Shown here in pieces: positions 1-8,074 of a DNA stretch of 13,419 bases. Origin of the DNA: Tannerellaceae bacterium (lineage in GTDB: Bacteria; Bacteroidota; Bacteroidia; Bacteroidales; Tannerellaceae). Position numbers and translations under genes: made by a program. The DNA lies in contig JAIRZN010000164.1 of assembly GCA_031267205.1 (NCBI GenBank), forward strand, positions 1-13,419. The letters are read 5' to 3'. The notes under the pieces are model-generated. The model saw only the letters and a list, made by a program, of their open reading frames with translations, was not told where the DNA came from and made no database searches. Position 1 is the stretch's first letter. Each line of letters starts with the position of its first letter.

Positions 1-1101
1 TTCAGAAACGGGGAACATTATGACTTCCACAGGTACATGTTCGATTACGTGCCTTCGGTTTTGGCTGATATTTCGGATTTGTCGCCGAGGTGGAATATAT
101 TTTATAACTTATTTGAGCAGGAGGATATTATCTTTAAGAAAAGCGCTAAGTCCTCGGAGACGAAATACATCGACGAGGCCAATCGCTACCGTCGCGACCT
201 CTTTTACATGGTGAAAAGGAGGGTTTCGTCGGCTGCCCTTAGCTTTGATGCGGACGATCGCGAGGCGGCGGAGAGGCTGACCGAAATTGTTGATAACTAC
301 AAGGCTATTGGGACGGCCACGATGGTGGAAGTCAGCGCCCTGATTACAAACATGGTGCAGGACTTGAATAAACCGCGCTACACGGACGCTTTGACGAAGC
401 TCGGCCTCCTGGCTGTCGCGGGCAAGCTTGAGGAAGCCAACGAACGCTTCAGGGAGCTTTACTTGGAACGCGCGCAGAACCTCGAAACGGCGGAACAGGC
501 GGGGACAATGAAGGTGATACGTCCCAAGGTCGATAAGGCCTTCTCCATGTTTACGGAAGGCCTCGACGCCATTTATGCCGCAGGCGTAATATCAGGCAAG
601 GACGTCACGGAAGCGGGTAAGCTAATCGACCACATAAACAGCGTTATCGACCAGTTCGAACGCGCGCTGGCGCATCGCGGACGCTCCGTTGGCGGCAAGA
701 AAGAGAACGCGGACGACGAGATAGAAGAACCCGAAACGCCCGTCCCGCCGCCGCCCACGCTGGAGGTTTCCGTGCAGACGGTCGAGAGCGCAAATTCGAT
801 GTTGCTCTTTATGGCCGACCAGAAGGCCTTCGAGGAAGCTCTTTACCCGGCGGCCGAGAATGGATACCTCCATCTGTCGGCCGACGACATCAACGACTAC
901 CCCGACTTCCATATCGCAAAGTTCGACGTCCAAGGCGGCAGGCCGACAGGCATACTCGTCAACCCGCCGTACCCGGATCTTAAATTCGAGAAGCCGCTGA
1001 AAAGCATCGGCGCAGCCCGTGCCGAAGTCTTCGACGCCGACAACACTTTGCTGGCGCGCCTCAGCGGAGTCGAATGGCCCTCGTCGGTCGGAGGGATGTA
1101 A
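1..1101 (+). CDS. DUF6261-like protein with C-terminal extension (5' end outside window)
   Basis: The frame is open to base 1, so the ATG at 37 is probably internal: the residues before it (FRNGEHYDFHRY) resemble the conserved N-terminus I recall for DUF6261 proteins (a leucine/phenylalanine-R-N-x-E-H-F/Y block). In the window it is 366 codons plus stop. Residues about 1-230 are helical and charged, with the family-like stretch 'KSSETKYIDEANRYRRDL'. A proline-rich linker (EEPETPVPPPPT, near residues 242-253) follows, then an extra domain of about 110 residues ending 'LLARLSGVEWPSSVGGM'. I see no signal peptide or membrane segment in the visible part. DUF6261 proteins are usually near 240 residues as I recall, so the C-terminal part is an addition. 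Function unknown. The next gene starts 16 bp downstream on the same strand, so co-transcription is likely. Family call is moderately sure; the reading frame is sure. Confidence 0.8.
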   Translation, partial: FRNGEHYDFHRYMFDYVPSVLADISDLSPRWNIFYNLFEQEDIIFKKSAKSSETKYIDEANRYRRDLFYMVKRRVSSAALSFDADDREAAERLTEIVDNYKAIGTATMVEVSALITNMVQDLNKPRYTDALTKLGLLAVAGKLEEANERFRELYLERAQNLETAEQAGTMKVIRPKVDKAFSMFTEGLDAIYAAGVISGKDVTEAGKLIDHINSVIDQFERALAHRGRSVGGKKENADDEIEEPETPVPPPPTLEVSVQTVESANSMLLFMADQKAFEEALYPAAENGYLHLSADDINDYPDFHIAKFDVQGGRPTGILVNPPYPDLKFEKPLKSIGAARAEVFDADNTLLARLSGVEWPSSVGGM

Positions 1102-1117
1102 TCCATAAGGAAAACCT

Positions 1118-3898
1118 ATGCCACTGTTTGTAAATGCGACGCAGCCTGCAATATTGAAGGAAGCGGAAGCGGGCTTCAACGTCCGCAAAGCGTTCCCCTT
1201 GCTGCAGACCCCATTGTTTAACAAATTAATCGGGAACGCCCTGCCCGCGGCCCATCCCGTGTTCGAGAAACTGAACAGCCTCGCCCGGCGTCACGGACAG
1301 TATGAATATACGTCGGCGCCGGGCGTCGCATGCCGGCTGGAGGATATTTTTGCGGAAATAGAAAGCTCCGTGTACAAGGAGCGCAAAATCGACCGTTACC
1401 CGCTCCCCGACGTCTGGAGGGAGTTTTACGAAGCCGAGATACGCGACTTCCCGGCGATGTTGCAACTGCTTTTCGTCAGCGCGACGCACTGGGGCGAAGG
1501 GCGGAGCTACAAGCTGTACGAATTTATGAACAAGGAATTTTTGCCGGAGATAAAGAGGTTTTACGGCTTCGACCTTAACGCCTTGAAGAAGGCGCTGTCG
1601 AAGCTCCCGTATATCAACCTCGTTAACGCCGTCATAAGGCTGCTGGCCGACGAATACTGGGACGAGGAGTACGCCCGCCGCATGTCGTCGAACGTCCTGG
1701 CCGCCTTCCTCCCGCTCACGGACAAGGGCGGCGCGAGGAAGGAATTTATGCACGAGACGTATGCCGGGAAAGAGCGGCGGACGGTCTTTTTGCACCAGCA
1801 TAGCGCGATACGCTTCTGGATGTCCGACGTCTTCGGCGACAAGCTTACGGAAGCCACCTTTGCGGAATATTTCGGTCAGAGGTATGCGTTTTACCATAAA
1901 TCCGACTACCTGACGCCCCGTCCGCCGGCCGCTATTACCAAAAATACGCTCTCGGTGTTCGACTTCGGCCACGCCTGCCAAACCGGACTAATATCCGAGG
2001 CCGAGATGAGAGCCGAGCTGGACGCCAGGGCCAACGCCGGCGATTCGCTGCACATAGCCTCCTCCTTCCGCTACGGCACGATCAAGCCCTGGCAGCGCAA
2101 CCGCCTGAAGGCATATGGCGCAGCCGGTTTCACACTGCTCGAAGGGATAACGGCGCAGGTTTCGGACAGTATCCTTGAGAGCGAGCTCTCGCGCGGCGAA
2201 GGCGTTACGGAACTATCACACCTGGCCCTCCGCTTGGGCCGCATCGAAGGCGCGCCGCTGTGGATACGCATCCTTGGCGCGCTCGGAAGCGAGACGTTCG
2301 TCAGGATCGACCATACTTACAGCTCGAACTATACCCGCAGGGAAGTATTGAGCCACCTGTGCCGCATCTGCCATCCCTCGTCGGAGGACACGCCGGAGAC
2401 GCTTGCGCGGCTTGCGAAACGTGCCGGAGCAGGCAGCGAGCGCCTCGTCGAAGCCGCCCTCTACGCCCCGCAGTGGCTCGCCCTTGTCGAGGGCGCTACC
2501 GGCTGGAAGGGACTGCAAAACATAGCCTGCTTCTTCCACGCCCACATCAACGACCATTGCAGCGAGGCCATGAAGGCCGAGATAGCCCGCTTCACGCCCG
2601 CCGTCCAGGAAGATTTGAGCATGGGCGCCTTCGAGACAAGCTGGTTCCGCCGCGCTTGCCGCGAGATAGGCTCCAGGAGGTACGAAAAAGTCTTCGCCGC
2701 CCTTAAACGCATCACGTCGGGAGCCGCCTACGCCAGGATCTCGCAGTACATAGCCGCATACGGCGGCAAGATGGACGCGCCGGAGGTGCGCAGGCAGATA
2801 GAAGAGAAGCGCAGCCGCGATTTGCTGATGATGTACGGGCTTATACCCCTGAACAGGCGCTCGCACGCCGACCTGATAGATAGATACCGTTATTTCCTTC
2901 AATTCTTCCATGAAGGCAAGGCGTACGGCTCGCAACGGCATGAGAGCGAGAAGAAAGCCGTCGAGCTCGGCCTGTCGAACCTGGCGCGTACCGCCGGCTA
3001 TACGGACATCACCCGCTTGGTGTGGAACGTGGGGACGCTTACGCTGAAAAGCATCTCCCCGTATTTTAATGCGCAGGAAAGGAGCGGGGTGAAGGCGCTT
3101 ATGCGCGTTGACGGCAGCGGGATGCCGGTCGTACATTATTTCCGTCAGGGGAAAGAGCTCCTCGACATACCCAGCCGGCTGCGCAAGGATCCTTATGTCG
3201 CCAAGCTGCGCACCGCCTGCAAAAGCCTGCGCGCCGCGTATGCAAATTCGGGAATCATGCTCGAACGGGCTATGGAGGAGCGCACGCCCTTTCCCGTCAC
3301 GGAGCTAAAGGCTTTGAAGAAGAATCCCTTCGTGTGGCCCATACTGAAGATGCTGCTCTTTGTCGACAGCGAAGGGACGGCCGTCGGCTTCTACGACGGC
3401 GAAGGCTTAGTCACGACCGCCGGCGATGTCCTCCCGCTGAGCGACGCCACAGCGTTACGCCTGGCGCACCCCGTAGATTTGCACGCCCTCGGCGTCGCGG
3501 AAGCCTGCCGTACATACCTGCGTGAGAGCGCGACGGAGCAAGCCTTCGAGCAAGCCTTCCGCAAGCATTACCCGAAGTCGGACGAGGAGCAGGCGTGCGA
3601 GTATACGCTTCGCCATGCCGGCGAACAGTTGCGCCCCGGCAAAGCGGCCGCTATCCTGAAGGCCCGCCGCTGGATAGCCGTCGACGAGGAGTTATGGCAG
3701 AAGGCCTACCCTGCCGACAATGTAATGGCCGCTATCGAGACCGTTTCCCACGCCCTTAGTCCGCAGGATACAGGCCCGTCGACGATGAAGCGCACGGCCT
3801 TTTTCGACAGCAAGAGCAATGCGCCGTTGCAGGTAAGCGACGTACCGGACGATGTATTTTCGGAAGTAATGCGCGACGTCGAGACCCTTTTTGCTTAA
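1118..3898 (+). CDS. DUF4132/DUF5724-like large protein, C-terminally truncated
   Basis: A 926-residue soluble protein with no signal peptide or membrane helix; the start has AAGGA eight bases upstream. I recognise it as a member of the large DUF4132/DUF5724-type family. Typical blocks include 'YAPQWLALVEGATGWKGL' (around 450-470), 'FFHAHIND', 'FETSWFRRACREIGSRRYEK', 'LLMMYGLIPLNRRSHADLI', 'RYRYFLQFFHEGKAYGSQR', 'LARTAGYTDITRLVWNV', and near the end 'FRKHYPKSDEEQ' and 'FSEVMRDV' (914-921). In relatives I recall, 'FSEVMRDVDL' is followed by another 100 or so residues ('VSVAHVGG...'). Here the reading frame stops five residues after that motif and the ZIP gene begins at once, so the C-terminal domain is missing. 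The biochemical role of the family is not known to me; some members are neighbours of MoxR/VWA genes, but none is visible here. Length and frame are certain, family call fairly sure, truncation inferred from memory of relatives. Confidence 0.85.
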   Translation: MPLFVNATQPAILKEAEAGFNVRKAFPLLQTPLFNKLIGNALPAAHPVFEKLNSLARRHGQYEYTSAPGVACRLEDIFAEIESSVYKERKIDRYPLPDVWREFYEAEIRDFPAMLQLLFVSATHWGEGRSYKLYEFMNKEFLPEIKRFYGFDLNALKKALSKLPYINLVNAVIRLLADEYWDEEYARRMSSNVLAAFLPLTDKGGARKEFMHETYAGKERRTVFLHQHSAIRFWMSDVFGDKLTEATFAEYFGQRYAFYHKSDYLTPRPPAAITKNTLSVFDFGHACQTGLISEAEMRAELDARANAGDSLHIASSFRYGTIKPWQRNRLKAYGAAGFTLLEGITAQVSDSILESELSRGEGVTELSHLALRLGRIEGAPLWIRILGALGSETFVRIDHTYSSNYTRREVLSHLCRICHPSSEDTPETLARLAKRAGAGSERLVEAALYAPQWLALVEGATGWKGLQNIACFFHAHINDHCSEAMKAEIARFTPAVQEDLSMGAFETSWFRRACREIGSRRYEKVFAALKRITSGAAYARISQYIAAYGGKMDAPEVRRQIEEKRSRDLLMMYGLIPLNRRSHADLIDRYRYFLQFFHEGKAYGSQRHESEKKAVELGLSNLARTAGYTDITRLVWNVGTLTLKSISPYFNAQERSGVKALMRVDGSGMPVVHYFRQGKELLDIPSRLRKDPYVAKLRTACKSLRAAYANSGIMLERAMEERTPFPVTELKALKKNPFVWPILKMLLFVDSEGTAVGFYDGEGLVTTAGDVLPLSDATALRLAHPVDLHALGVAEACRTYLRESATEQAFEQAFRKHYPKSDEEQACEYTLRHAGEQLRPGKAAAILKARRWIAVDEELWQKAYPADNVMAAIETVSHALSPQDTGPSTMKRTAFFDSKSNAPLQVSDVPDDVFSEVMRDVETLFA

Positions 3899-3901
3899 GA
3901 G

Positions 3902-4702
3902 ATGGGAAGCGCCGACATCAGGATAGCCTTTTTGCTGACGCTCATAGCCGGTCTATCCACAGGCATCGGCAGTTTGATTGCATTCGTAGCGAGCAGGACA
4001 AACAAGAAGTTCCTCTGCTATTCGCTTGGACTGTCGGCAGGCGTTATGATTTATGTATCCTTTATGGAGATGCTCCCTAACGGGAAAGAAGAACTTACGG
4101 CGATATTCGGCGAGCGTTTGGGCGTATTGTACCAGCTATTGGCCTTTCTCGGAGGGATGGCGCTCATAACGGTTATAGATTTCATCGTCCCCGAATCCGG
4201 CAACCCCCACGAGATGCACGGCGTAGAGGAGATGAGCGTGAAAGACCCGCTTCACCGCGCCGGGTTCGTGGTAGCCCTCTCGATAGCCATCCATAATTTT
4301 CCGGAGGGCATCGCGACCTTCACCTCCGCCTTAGGCGGCATAGACGTAGCCATCCCGATCACGATAGCGATAGCCATCCATAATATTCCCGAAGGCATAG
4401 CCGTATCCGTACCCATATATCATGCGACGGGCAGCAGGAAGAAGGCCTTCGGCTACTCGTTCCTATCCGGCCTTGCCGAGCCTGCGGGAGCGTTGATAGC
4501 CTACCTTTTCCTGATGCCCTTCTGGACGCCTTCGGTCAACGGTATAGTTTTGTCGGCCGTATCCGGCATCATGGTCTTTATATCCTTGGACGAGCTGTTA
4601 CCGTCGGCCGAGAAGTACGGCGAGCATCACCTTTCGATAGCCGGCTTGGTGAGCGGCATGGCAGTGATGGGGTTGAGCCTGTTCCTCTTCGCCGCCGGTT
4701 GA
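3902..4702 (+). CDS. zupT: ZIP-family divalent metal transporter (ZupT-like)
   Basis: 266 residues, close to E. coli ZupT (about 257). It is an inner-membrane ZIP permease expected to import zinc and possibly iron or manganese. Eight hydrophobic segments can be picked out. The two diagnostic metal-site helices are intact: 'HNFPEG' at 131-136 (H131, N132, E135) and 'HNIPEG' at 160-165 (H160, N161, E164), with 'LAEPAGA' (E193) in the next helix. The short loop with 'PHEMHG' (102-107) lies between helices 3 and 4, where ZIP proteins carry a variable His-containing loop. The ATG lies 3 bp after the stop of the upstream gene, so it is almost certainly translated from the same mRNA. It is convergent with the next gene, 15 bp away. 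No zinc-responsive operator is visible, because there is no intergenic space upstream. Confidence 0.95.
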   Translation: MGSADIRIAFLLTLIAGLSTGIGSLIAFVASRTNKKFLCYSLGLSAGVMIYVSFMEMLPNGKEELTAIFGERLGVLYQLLAFLGGMALITVIDFIVPESGNPHEMHGVEEMSVKDPLHRAGFVVALSIAIHNFPEGIATFTSALGGIDVAIPITIAIAIHNIPEGIAVSVPIYHATGSRKKAFGYSFLSGLAEPAGALIAYLFLMPFWTPSVNGIVLSAVSGIMVFISLDELLPSAEKYGEHHLSIAGLVSGMAVMGLSLFLFAAG

Positions 4703-4717
4703 GACGCCTTCGGCGGG

Positions 4718-5641
4718 TTAATCCTCAAGCCGGTAGCTTACGAAAGCGAAGCGTTTGCTGTCCGGCGCCCAGGAGTTCACGTTAATAGTACCCTGTCCGC
4801 CGAAAAGTTCGGCCAGCACCTTAGGTTGTCCGCCCGTTGCCGGCATCACGGACAGTTGCACGTTCTTGTTAGCAGGATGGTCGCCCGGCGCCACGTCGCC
4901 TTTGTCGTAAGAGATAAAAACGACCGTTTTCCCATCCGGGGAGACGTGCGGGAACCAAGAGTTACGGTTCACGTCGAAAGTCATCTGCGTCTGTTCGCTG
5001 CCGTCGGCCTTCATTCTCCAAGCCTGCATAAGTCCGCTTCGGACAGAGTTGAACCATATATATTTCCCATCCGGGGAATACTCCGGCCCGTCGTCGAGGC
5101 CCTCCGCTGTGGTGAGGCGTTTTTCATCCCCTCCCTCGGCAGGGACGACGTAAACGTCGAAATTACCATTACGCTCGGCGCAGTACGCCAGTGTTTTCAC
5201 GTCAGGGCTCCATCCATGCAGGTAGCTCGGCGCGAGCGGCGTGATAAGCTTAGGTTCCCCGCCCCCGATCGGCAGCGTCCATACGCGCGAGCGTCCGTCC
5301 TCGTCCGTCCCGCTACTAATAGCCAATTGCTTGCCGTCAGCCGACAGGACATGGTCGTTATTGCAACGAGTAGCGACGCCGGTCTGTATTTGCTGCGGTT
5401 CGGCCGGAGCGTCAGGCGAGATTTTGAAGATCTTCCCCCCCGTGTTGTACACCAACCATTTGCCGTCCGTTGTCCAGTTAGGAGCCTCCATACGGAAGGG
5501 GAACTCCTTGACGACAGTCCGCTTGCCCGAAGCGACGTCGATAATTTCCAGGATACTTGTAATTTTCTGCTGTTGGTTCTGAGCCTGCAGTGCGGATATG
5601 CAAAAAAGGAGGCATACCGCTGAATTGAGAATACGTTTCAT
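4718..5641 (-). CDS. Secreted TolB/PD40-type beta-propeller protein
   Basis: 307 residues. The N-terminus (MKRILNSAVC, then a hydrophobic stretch to ALQA|Q at about residue 20) is a Sec signal peptide without a lipobox, so a periplasmic or exported protein is expected. The rest is a series of PD40/TolB-like blades, each with an S/A/T-x-D-G-K core: about 56-65 (TTDGKWLVY), 100-108 (SADGKQLAI), 144-153, 189-197 (SPDGKYIWF), 234-242 (SPDGKTVVF), 292-300 (APDSKRFAF). That suggests a six-bladed propeller. It lacks the N-terminal domain of true TolB and is not beside tol-pal genes, so it should not be called tolB. Its partner or ligand cannot be read from the sequence. It stands alone on its strand, head-to-head with the symporter gene across 210 bp. 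Confidence 0.9.
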   Translation of the reverse strand: MKRILNSAVCLLFCISALQAQNQQQKITSILEIIDVASGKRTVVKEFPFRMEAPNWTTDGKWLVYNTGGKIFKISPDAPAEPQQIQTGVATRCNNDHVLSADGKQLAISSGTDEDGRSRVWTLPIGGGEPKLITPLAPSYLHGWSPDVKTLAYCAERNGNFDVYVVPAEGGDEKRLTTAEGLDDGPEYSPDGKYIWFNSVRSGLMQAWRMKADGSEQTQMTFDVNRNSWFPHVSPDGKTVVFISYDKGDVAPGDHPANKNVQLSVMPATGGQPKVLAELFGGQGTINVNSWAPDSKRFAFVSYRLED

Positions 5642-5851
5642 AATAATAAGAATTAAATTAGTTCATAATTTTTGCATGAAGGCAAAAGTATGAATAATCT
5701 TCATACTTCCACCTGTGCCGCTTTACAATAATCGCTCCGCTTAAGCAAGGAAGCAAGGCGTCATATTCGCAAAAAGTCAGCGCAAAGCTTTTTTATCCGG
5801 GAAATTTCATCCATTTTTGTAGCGATAACCCAAAAACATATTTTCGACAAG
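5642..5851. other. Divergent intergenic region between propeller and symporter genes
   Basis: This 210-bp region is noticeably richer in A/T than the flanking genes and must hold both divergent promoters. The leftward one has the -7 match at 5683-5690. For the rightward symporter gene the best I see is CATTTTTG at 5812-5819, one mismatch from TAnnTTTG, which would give a leader of about 26 bases; no clear -33 accompanies it. The two candidate elements are some 120 bp apart, leaving room for a regulator site, but I see no convincing palindrome or riboswitch-like structure. Confidence 0.5.
5683..5690 (-). promoter_or_regulatory. Candidate Bacteroidota -7 element for the propeller gene
   Basis: On the minus strand this reads TACTTTTG, a full match to the Bacteroidota -7 consensus TAnnTTTG. 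Transcription would begin near 5677, leaving a short A/T-rich leader of about 36 bases before the ATG at 5641. I cannot find a convincing -33 TTTG at the usual 19-21 bp spacing, so this rests on one hexamer-scale match in A/T-rich DNA. Confidence 0.35.
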
Positions 5852-7135
5852 ATGGCAAAAAATAACGTTAACCGCAACTCCGGGAAGGTCAACCTTGTAC
5901 CGAAGGAGTACTTACTACCTTTCATATTGCTCGTATCCCTGTTTTTCTTCTGGGGATTGGCGCATAACATGACCGATACGCTGCTGGCAGCCTTCAAGAG
6001 GATAAAGAGCCTCACGGATTTCCAGACGTCGTGGATACAGATGGCTTTTTACGGGGCATACTTCTGTTTAGCCCTTCCGGCGGCCGTCTTGATCAAAAAG
6101 ACCACCTACAAGACGGGCGTCATTGCGGGCCTGGCCATGTTTATCACGGGAGCCTTGCTTTTTTACCCGTGCAGTAAAACGATGGAGTACGGGCATTTCC
6201 TGGCGGCGTTATATATCCTGGCCGGAGGATTGTCGGTGTTGGAGACGACGTGCAACCCGTATATAATATTGATGGGCCCGGAATCGACGGCGACACGGCG
6301 TCTTAACCTGGCGCAGTCGTTCAATCCGATAGGCTCCGTTTCGGGCGTTATACTGAGCAAGTTTTTCATCCTTTCGGGACTTGCGTCTTACACCGCAGCG
6401 CAGCGCGAGCAGATGACGGCCGGAGAGTTGACCGCTGTGCAGTCGGGCGAGATGGAAGCCGTCATGGGGCCCTACGTCGGCGTAGCCTTCATATTACTCG
6501 TCATCCTTGCGTTGATAGCAGTCTGCCGCATGCCTAAATCTTCCGACGGAGGCACGTCGCTCGACCTCCGCGCCACGCTCCGGCGTCTGCGCGCGAATAA
6601 GAAGTACGTCTACGGCGTTATCACGCAATTCTTTTACGTAGGGGCGCAAATAAGCATATGGTCATTCACCATACGGTACGCCATGCAGGAGCTCACGCTC
6701 AATGAAGAAGCCGCGTCCAATGTTTATATCCTCTCGCTGCTGCTGTTTATCGGCGCCCGTTTTGTTTTCACAGGCCTTATGAAGTTTTTCCGTCCGGTAC
6801 GGCTTTTGCTTTTCGCCGCGGTTATGGCCGCCTTGTGCTGCGCACTGACGGTTGTCACCCACGGCTATGCCGGCGTGGCGTGCCTTGCGATGATTTCGTT
6901 CTTCATGTCGCTGATGTTCCCGACTATCTACGGACTGACCATTACCGGTCTCGGCGAAGATACCAAGATAGGCGGATCGGGGCATATAATGGCCATACTC
7001 GGAGGCGCGGTAATCGCCGCGCTCCAGGGCGTAGCTTCCGACATTAGCGGGAGCATTAATTACTCGTATGCCGTGCCGCTCCTATGCTTCGTAGTTGTCG
7101 TTGCATATAGCCTTTATGTTGAGCGCCGGGCTTGA
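5852..7135 (+). CDS. FucP-type MFS sugar:H+ symporter
   Basis: 427 residues with twelve predicted membrane helices, near the 438 of E. coli FucP. It is an inner-membrane proton-coupled importer. Alignment by eye with E. coli FucP places the proton-relay residues D46 and E135 at D42 ('HNMTDTLL') and E131 ('LSVLETTCNPY'), both conserved. Other family blocks are 'GPESTATRRLNLAQSFNPIG', 'QFFYVGAQISIWSFTIRYA' and 'GLGEDTKIGGS'. The substrate may be L-fucose, but the same subfamily in Bacteroidota includes glucose/galactose and other hexose transporters. No fucose isomerase, kinase or aldolase gene is present, so I leave the symbol blank. It is preceded by the divergent promoter region and its stop lies only 6 bp from the convergent DUF4922 gene. 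Confidence 0.92.
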   Translation: MAKNNVNRNSGKVNLVPKEYLLPFILLVSLFFFWGLAHNMTDTLLAAFKRIKSLTDFQTSWIQMAFYGAYFCLALPAAVLIKKTTYKTGVIAGLAMFITGALLFYPCSKTMEYGHFLAALYILAGGLSVLETTCNPYIILMGPESTATRRLNLAQSFNPIGSVSGVILSKFFILSGLASYTAAQREQMTAGELTAVQSGEMEAVMGPYVGVAFILLVILALIAVCRMPKSSDGGTSLDLRATLRRLRANKKYVYGVITQFFYVGAQISIWSFTIRYAMQELTLNEEAASNVYILSLLLFIGARFVFTGLMKFFRPVRLLLFAAVMAALCCALTVVTHGYAGVACLAMISFFMSLMFPTIYGLTITGLGEDTKIGGSGHIMAILGGAVIAALQGVASDISGSINYSYAVPLLCFVVVVAYSLYVERRA

Positions 7136-7141
7136 GTTCCG

Positions 7142-8074
7142 TCATTTGATTTTTTGCGCCAGTATCCTCAGGCGTGCGTCGTCGAAGGCTACCTGTCCGT
7201 ATATGTCGCACAGTATGTCGGGCGTAATCTTTTCGTAGTCCTCCTCCAGCGAAGTTATAAAGACGCCGCCCATATCGGCGGCGCCCGGCGCTGCGAGGAT
7301 ATGATCCGAGCCTTCGGCGTAGTATTGGCGCGGGCGGTGTTGGATGCGAGGCATGACGGTTGTAATCCACCGGTTTGCATCATAACGGCAGAAGATATTC
7401 ATACGCGGCTCGGCGTCGCCTTCCGGCAACGGTAATACATTATATATATGTCCAAACAAAGTGCGGCAGCTCTCCTCGGTTTCCGCTTCGATGACAAAGC
7501 CGGCGCGGCGGTATCCGGCAAGCAGGGATATTGTCCCCCGCGAATCGCCGGCGAAGGGCTTTTCCCTGTAAAGCAGCGCGTCGTTGTCGACAGGCATGTA
7601 CAAGCCCGTGACCGCCTGGAAGTGCAGATGGTCGGGAGCCGAAGCTCCGCTACGCGGCCCGTTGTAGAAGAGGGTGAAGCCGGACAGCATCCGCGCCATC
7701 CTTATAAAGTCGGCGAACGTACCGTCTATCCGTTGCTCCGTGTGCCGCAGGGAGGGGAGGGTGAAATGTTCGGGGAAGATCGGATACGGATTGCATAGCA
7801 TCGTATAGCCCGGATATATGGGCAAGGCCTCCTGTTCGGGCGACATATTAGCGGAGCAAAGGAAGCAGGGCCGGCTGCGGACGTATTGAGCGTCCGTGAC
7901 GGCCCCCGAAGATATTATACGTGCGGGGTTGTACTGCACCTTCACATAAAAGCCATCTATGAGGACAGACTTCGATCTTATCCGCCCCAACGCCTCGTAT
8001 CCGGCCTTAGCCGCCGGCCAGGATATACGCTGCCGTGCGAGCAGGAGGCGTGCGCGTTGCGATTCGTTTGTCAT
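7142..8074 (-). CDS. DUF4922 protein, GalT/HIT-fold nucleotidyltransferase or phosphorylase-like
   Basis: 310 residues, cytoplasmic (no signal or membrane segment). It carries the hallmarks of the GalT branch of the HIT superfamily. 'RPCFLCSANM' (C70, C73) resembles the zinc CxxC of E. coli GalT. 'NPYPIFPEHFTL' has H103 at the place of another GalT zinc ligand. 'DHLHFQA' (H149, H151, Q153) is an HxHxQ active-site motif also seen in plant GDP-L-galactose phosphorylase (VTC2) and animal GDPGP1. By these families' chemistry, the histidine would form a covalent nucleotidyl intermediate during transfer or phosphorolysis of a nucleotide sugar. The actual substrate is not shown by the sequence. The start codon overlaps the stop of the upstream glycosyltransferase by four bases (ATGA), so the two are translationally coupled and probably share a pathway. 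It is the last gene of the cluster visible here. Confidence 0.88.
   Translation of the reverse strand: MTNESQRARLLLARQRISWPAAKAGYEALGRIRSKSVLIDGFYVKVQYNPARIISSGAVTDAQYVRSRPCFLCSANMSPEQEALPIYPGYTMLCNPYPIFPEHFTLPSLRHTEQRIDGTFADFIRMARMLSGFTLFYNGPRSGASAPDHLHFQAVTGLYMPVDNDALLYREKPFAGDSRGTISLLAGYRRAGFVIEAETEESCRTLFGHIYNVLPLPEGDAEPRMNIFCRYDANRWITTVMPRIQHRPRQYYAEGSDHILAAPGAADMGGVFITSLEEDYEKITPDILCDIYGQVAFDDARLRILAQKIK

Noticed and set aside
2216..3136. 306-codon minus-strand open frame inside the DUF4132-like gene
   Set aside because: Antisense shadow caused by GC-biased codon positions; no family motif, and the sense protein is conserved throughout.
4690..4717. Possible bidirectional terminator between the ZIP and propeller genes (CGCC-TTC-GGCG)
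   Set aside because: The stem is only four bases and is not followed by a T run in either direction; short GC inverted repeats are expected by chance here.
4826..5623. 265-codon plus-strand open frame opposite the propeller gene
   Set aside because: Shadow of the minus-strand gene in GC-rich DNA. Its translation is arginine-rich and has no recognisable motif, while the opposite strand encodes clear PD40 blades and a signal peptide.
4718..5641. Calling the 307-aa propeller tolB
   Set aside because: It has only the propeller part, no TolB N-terminal domain, and no tolQRA or pal neighbours.
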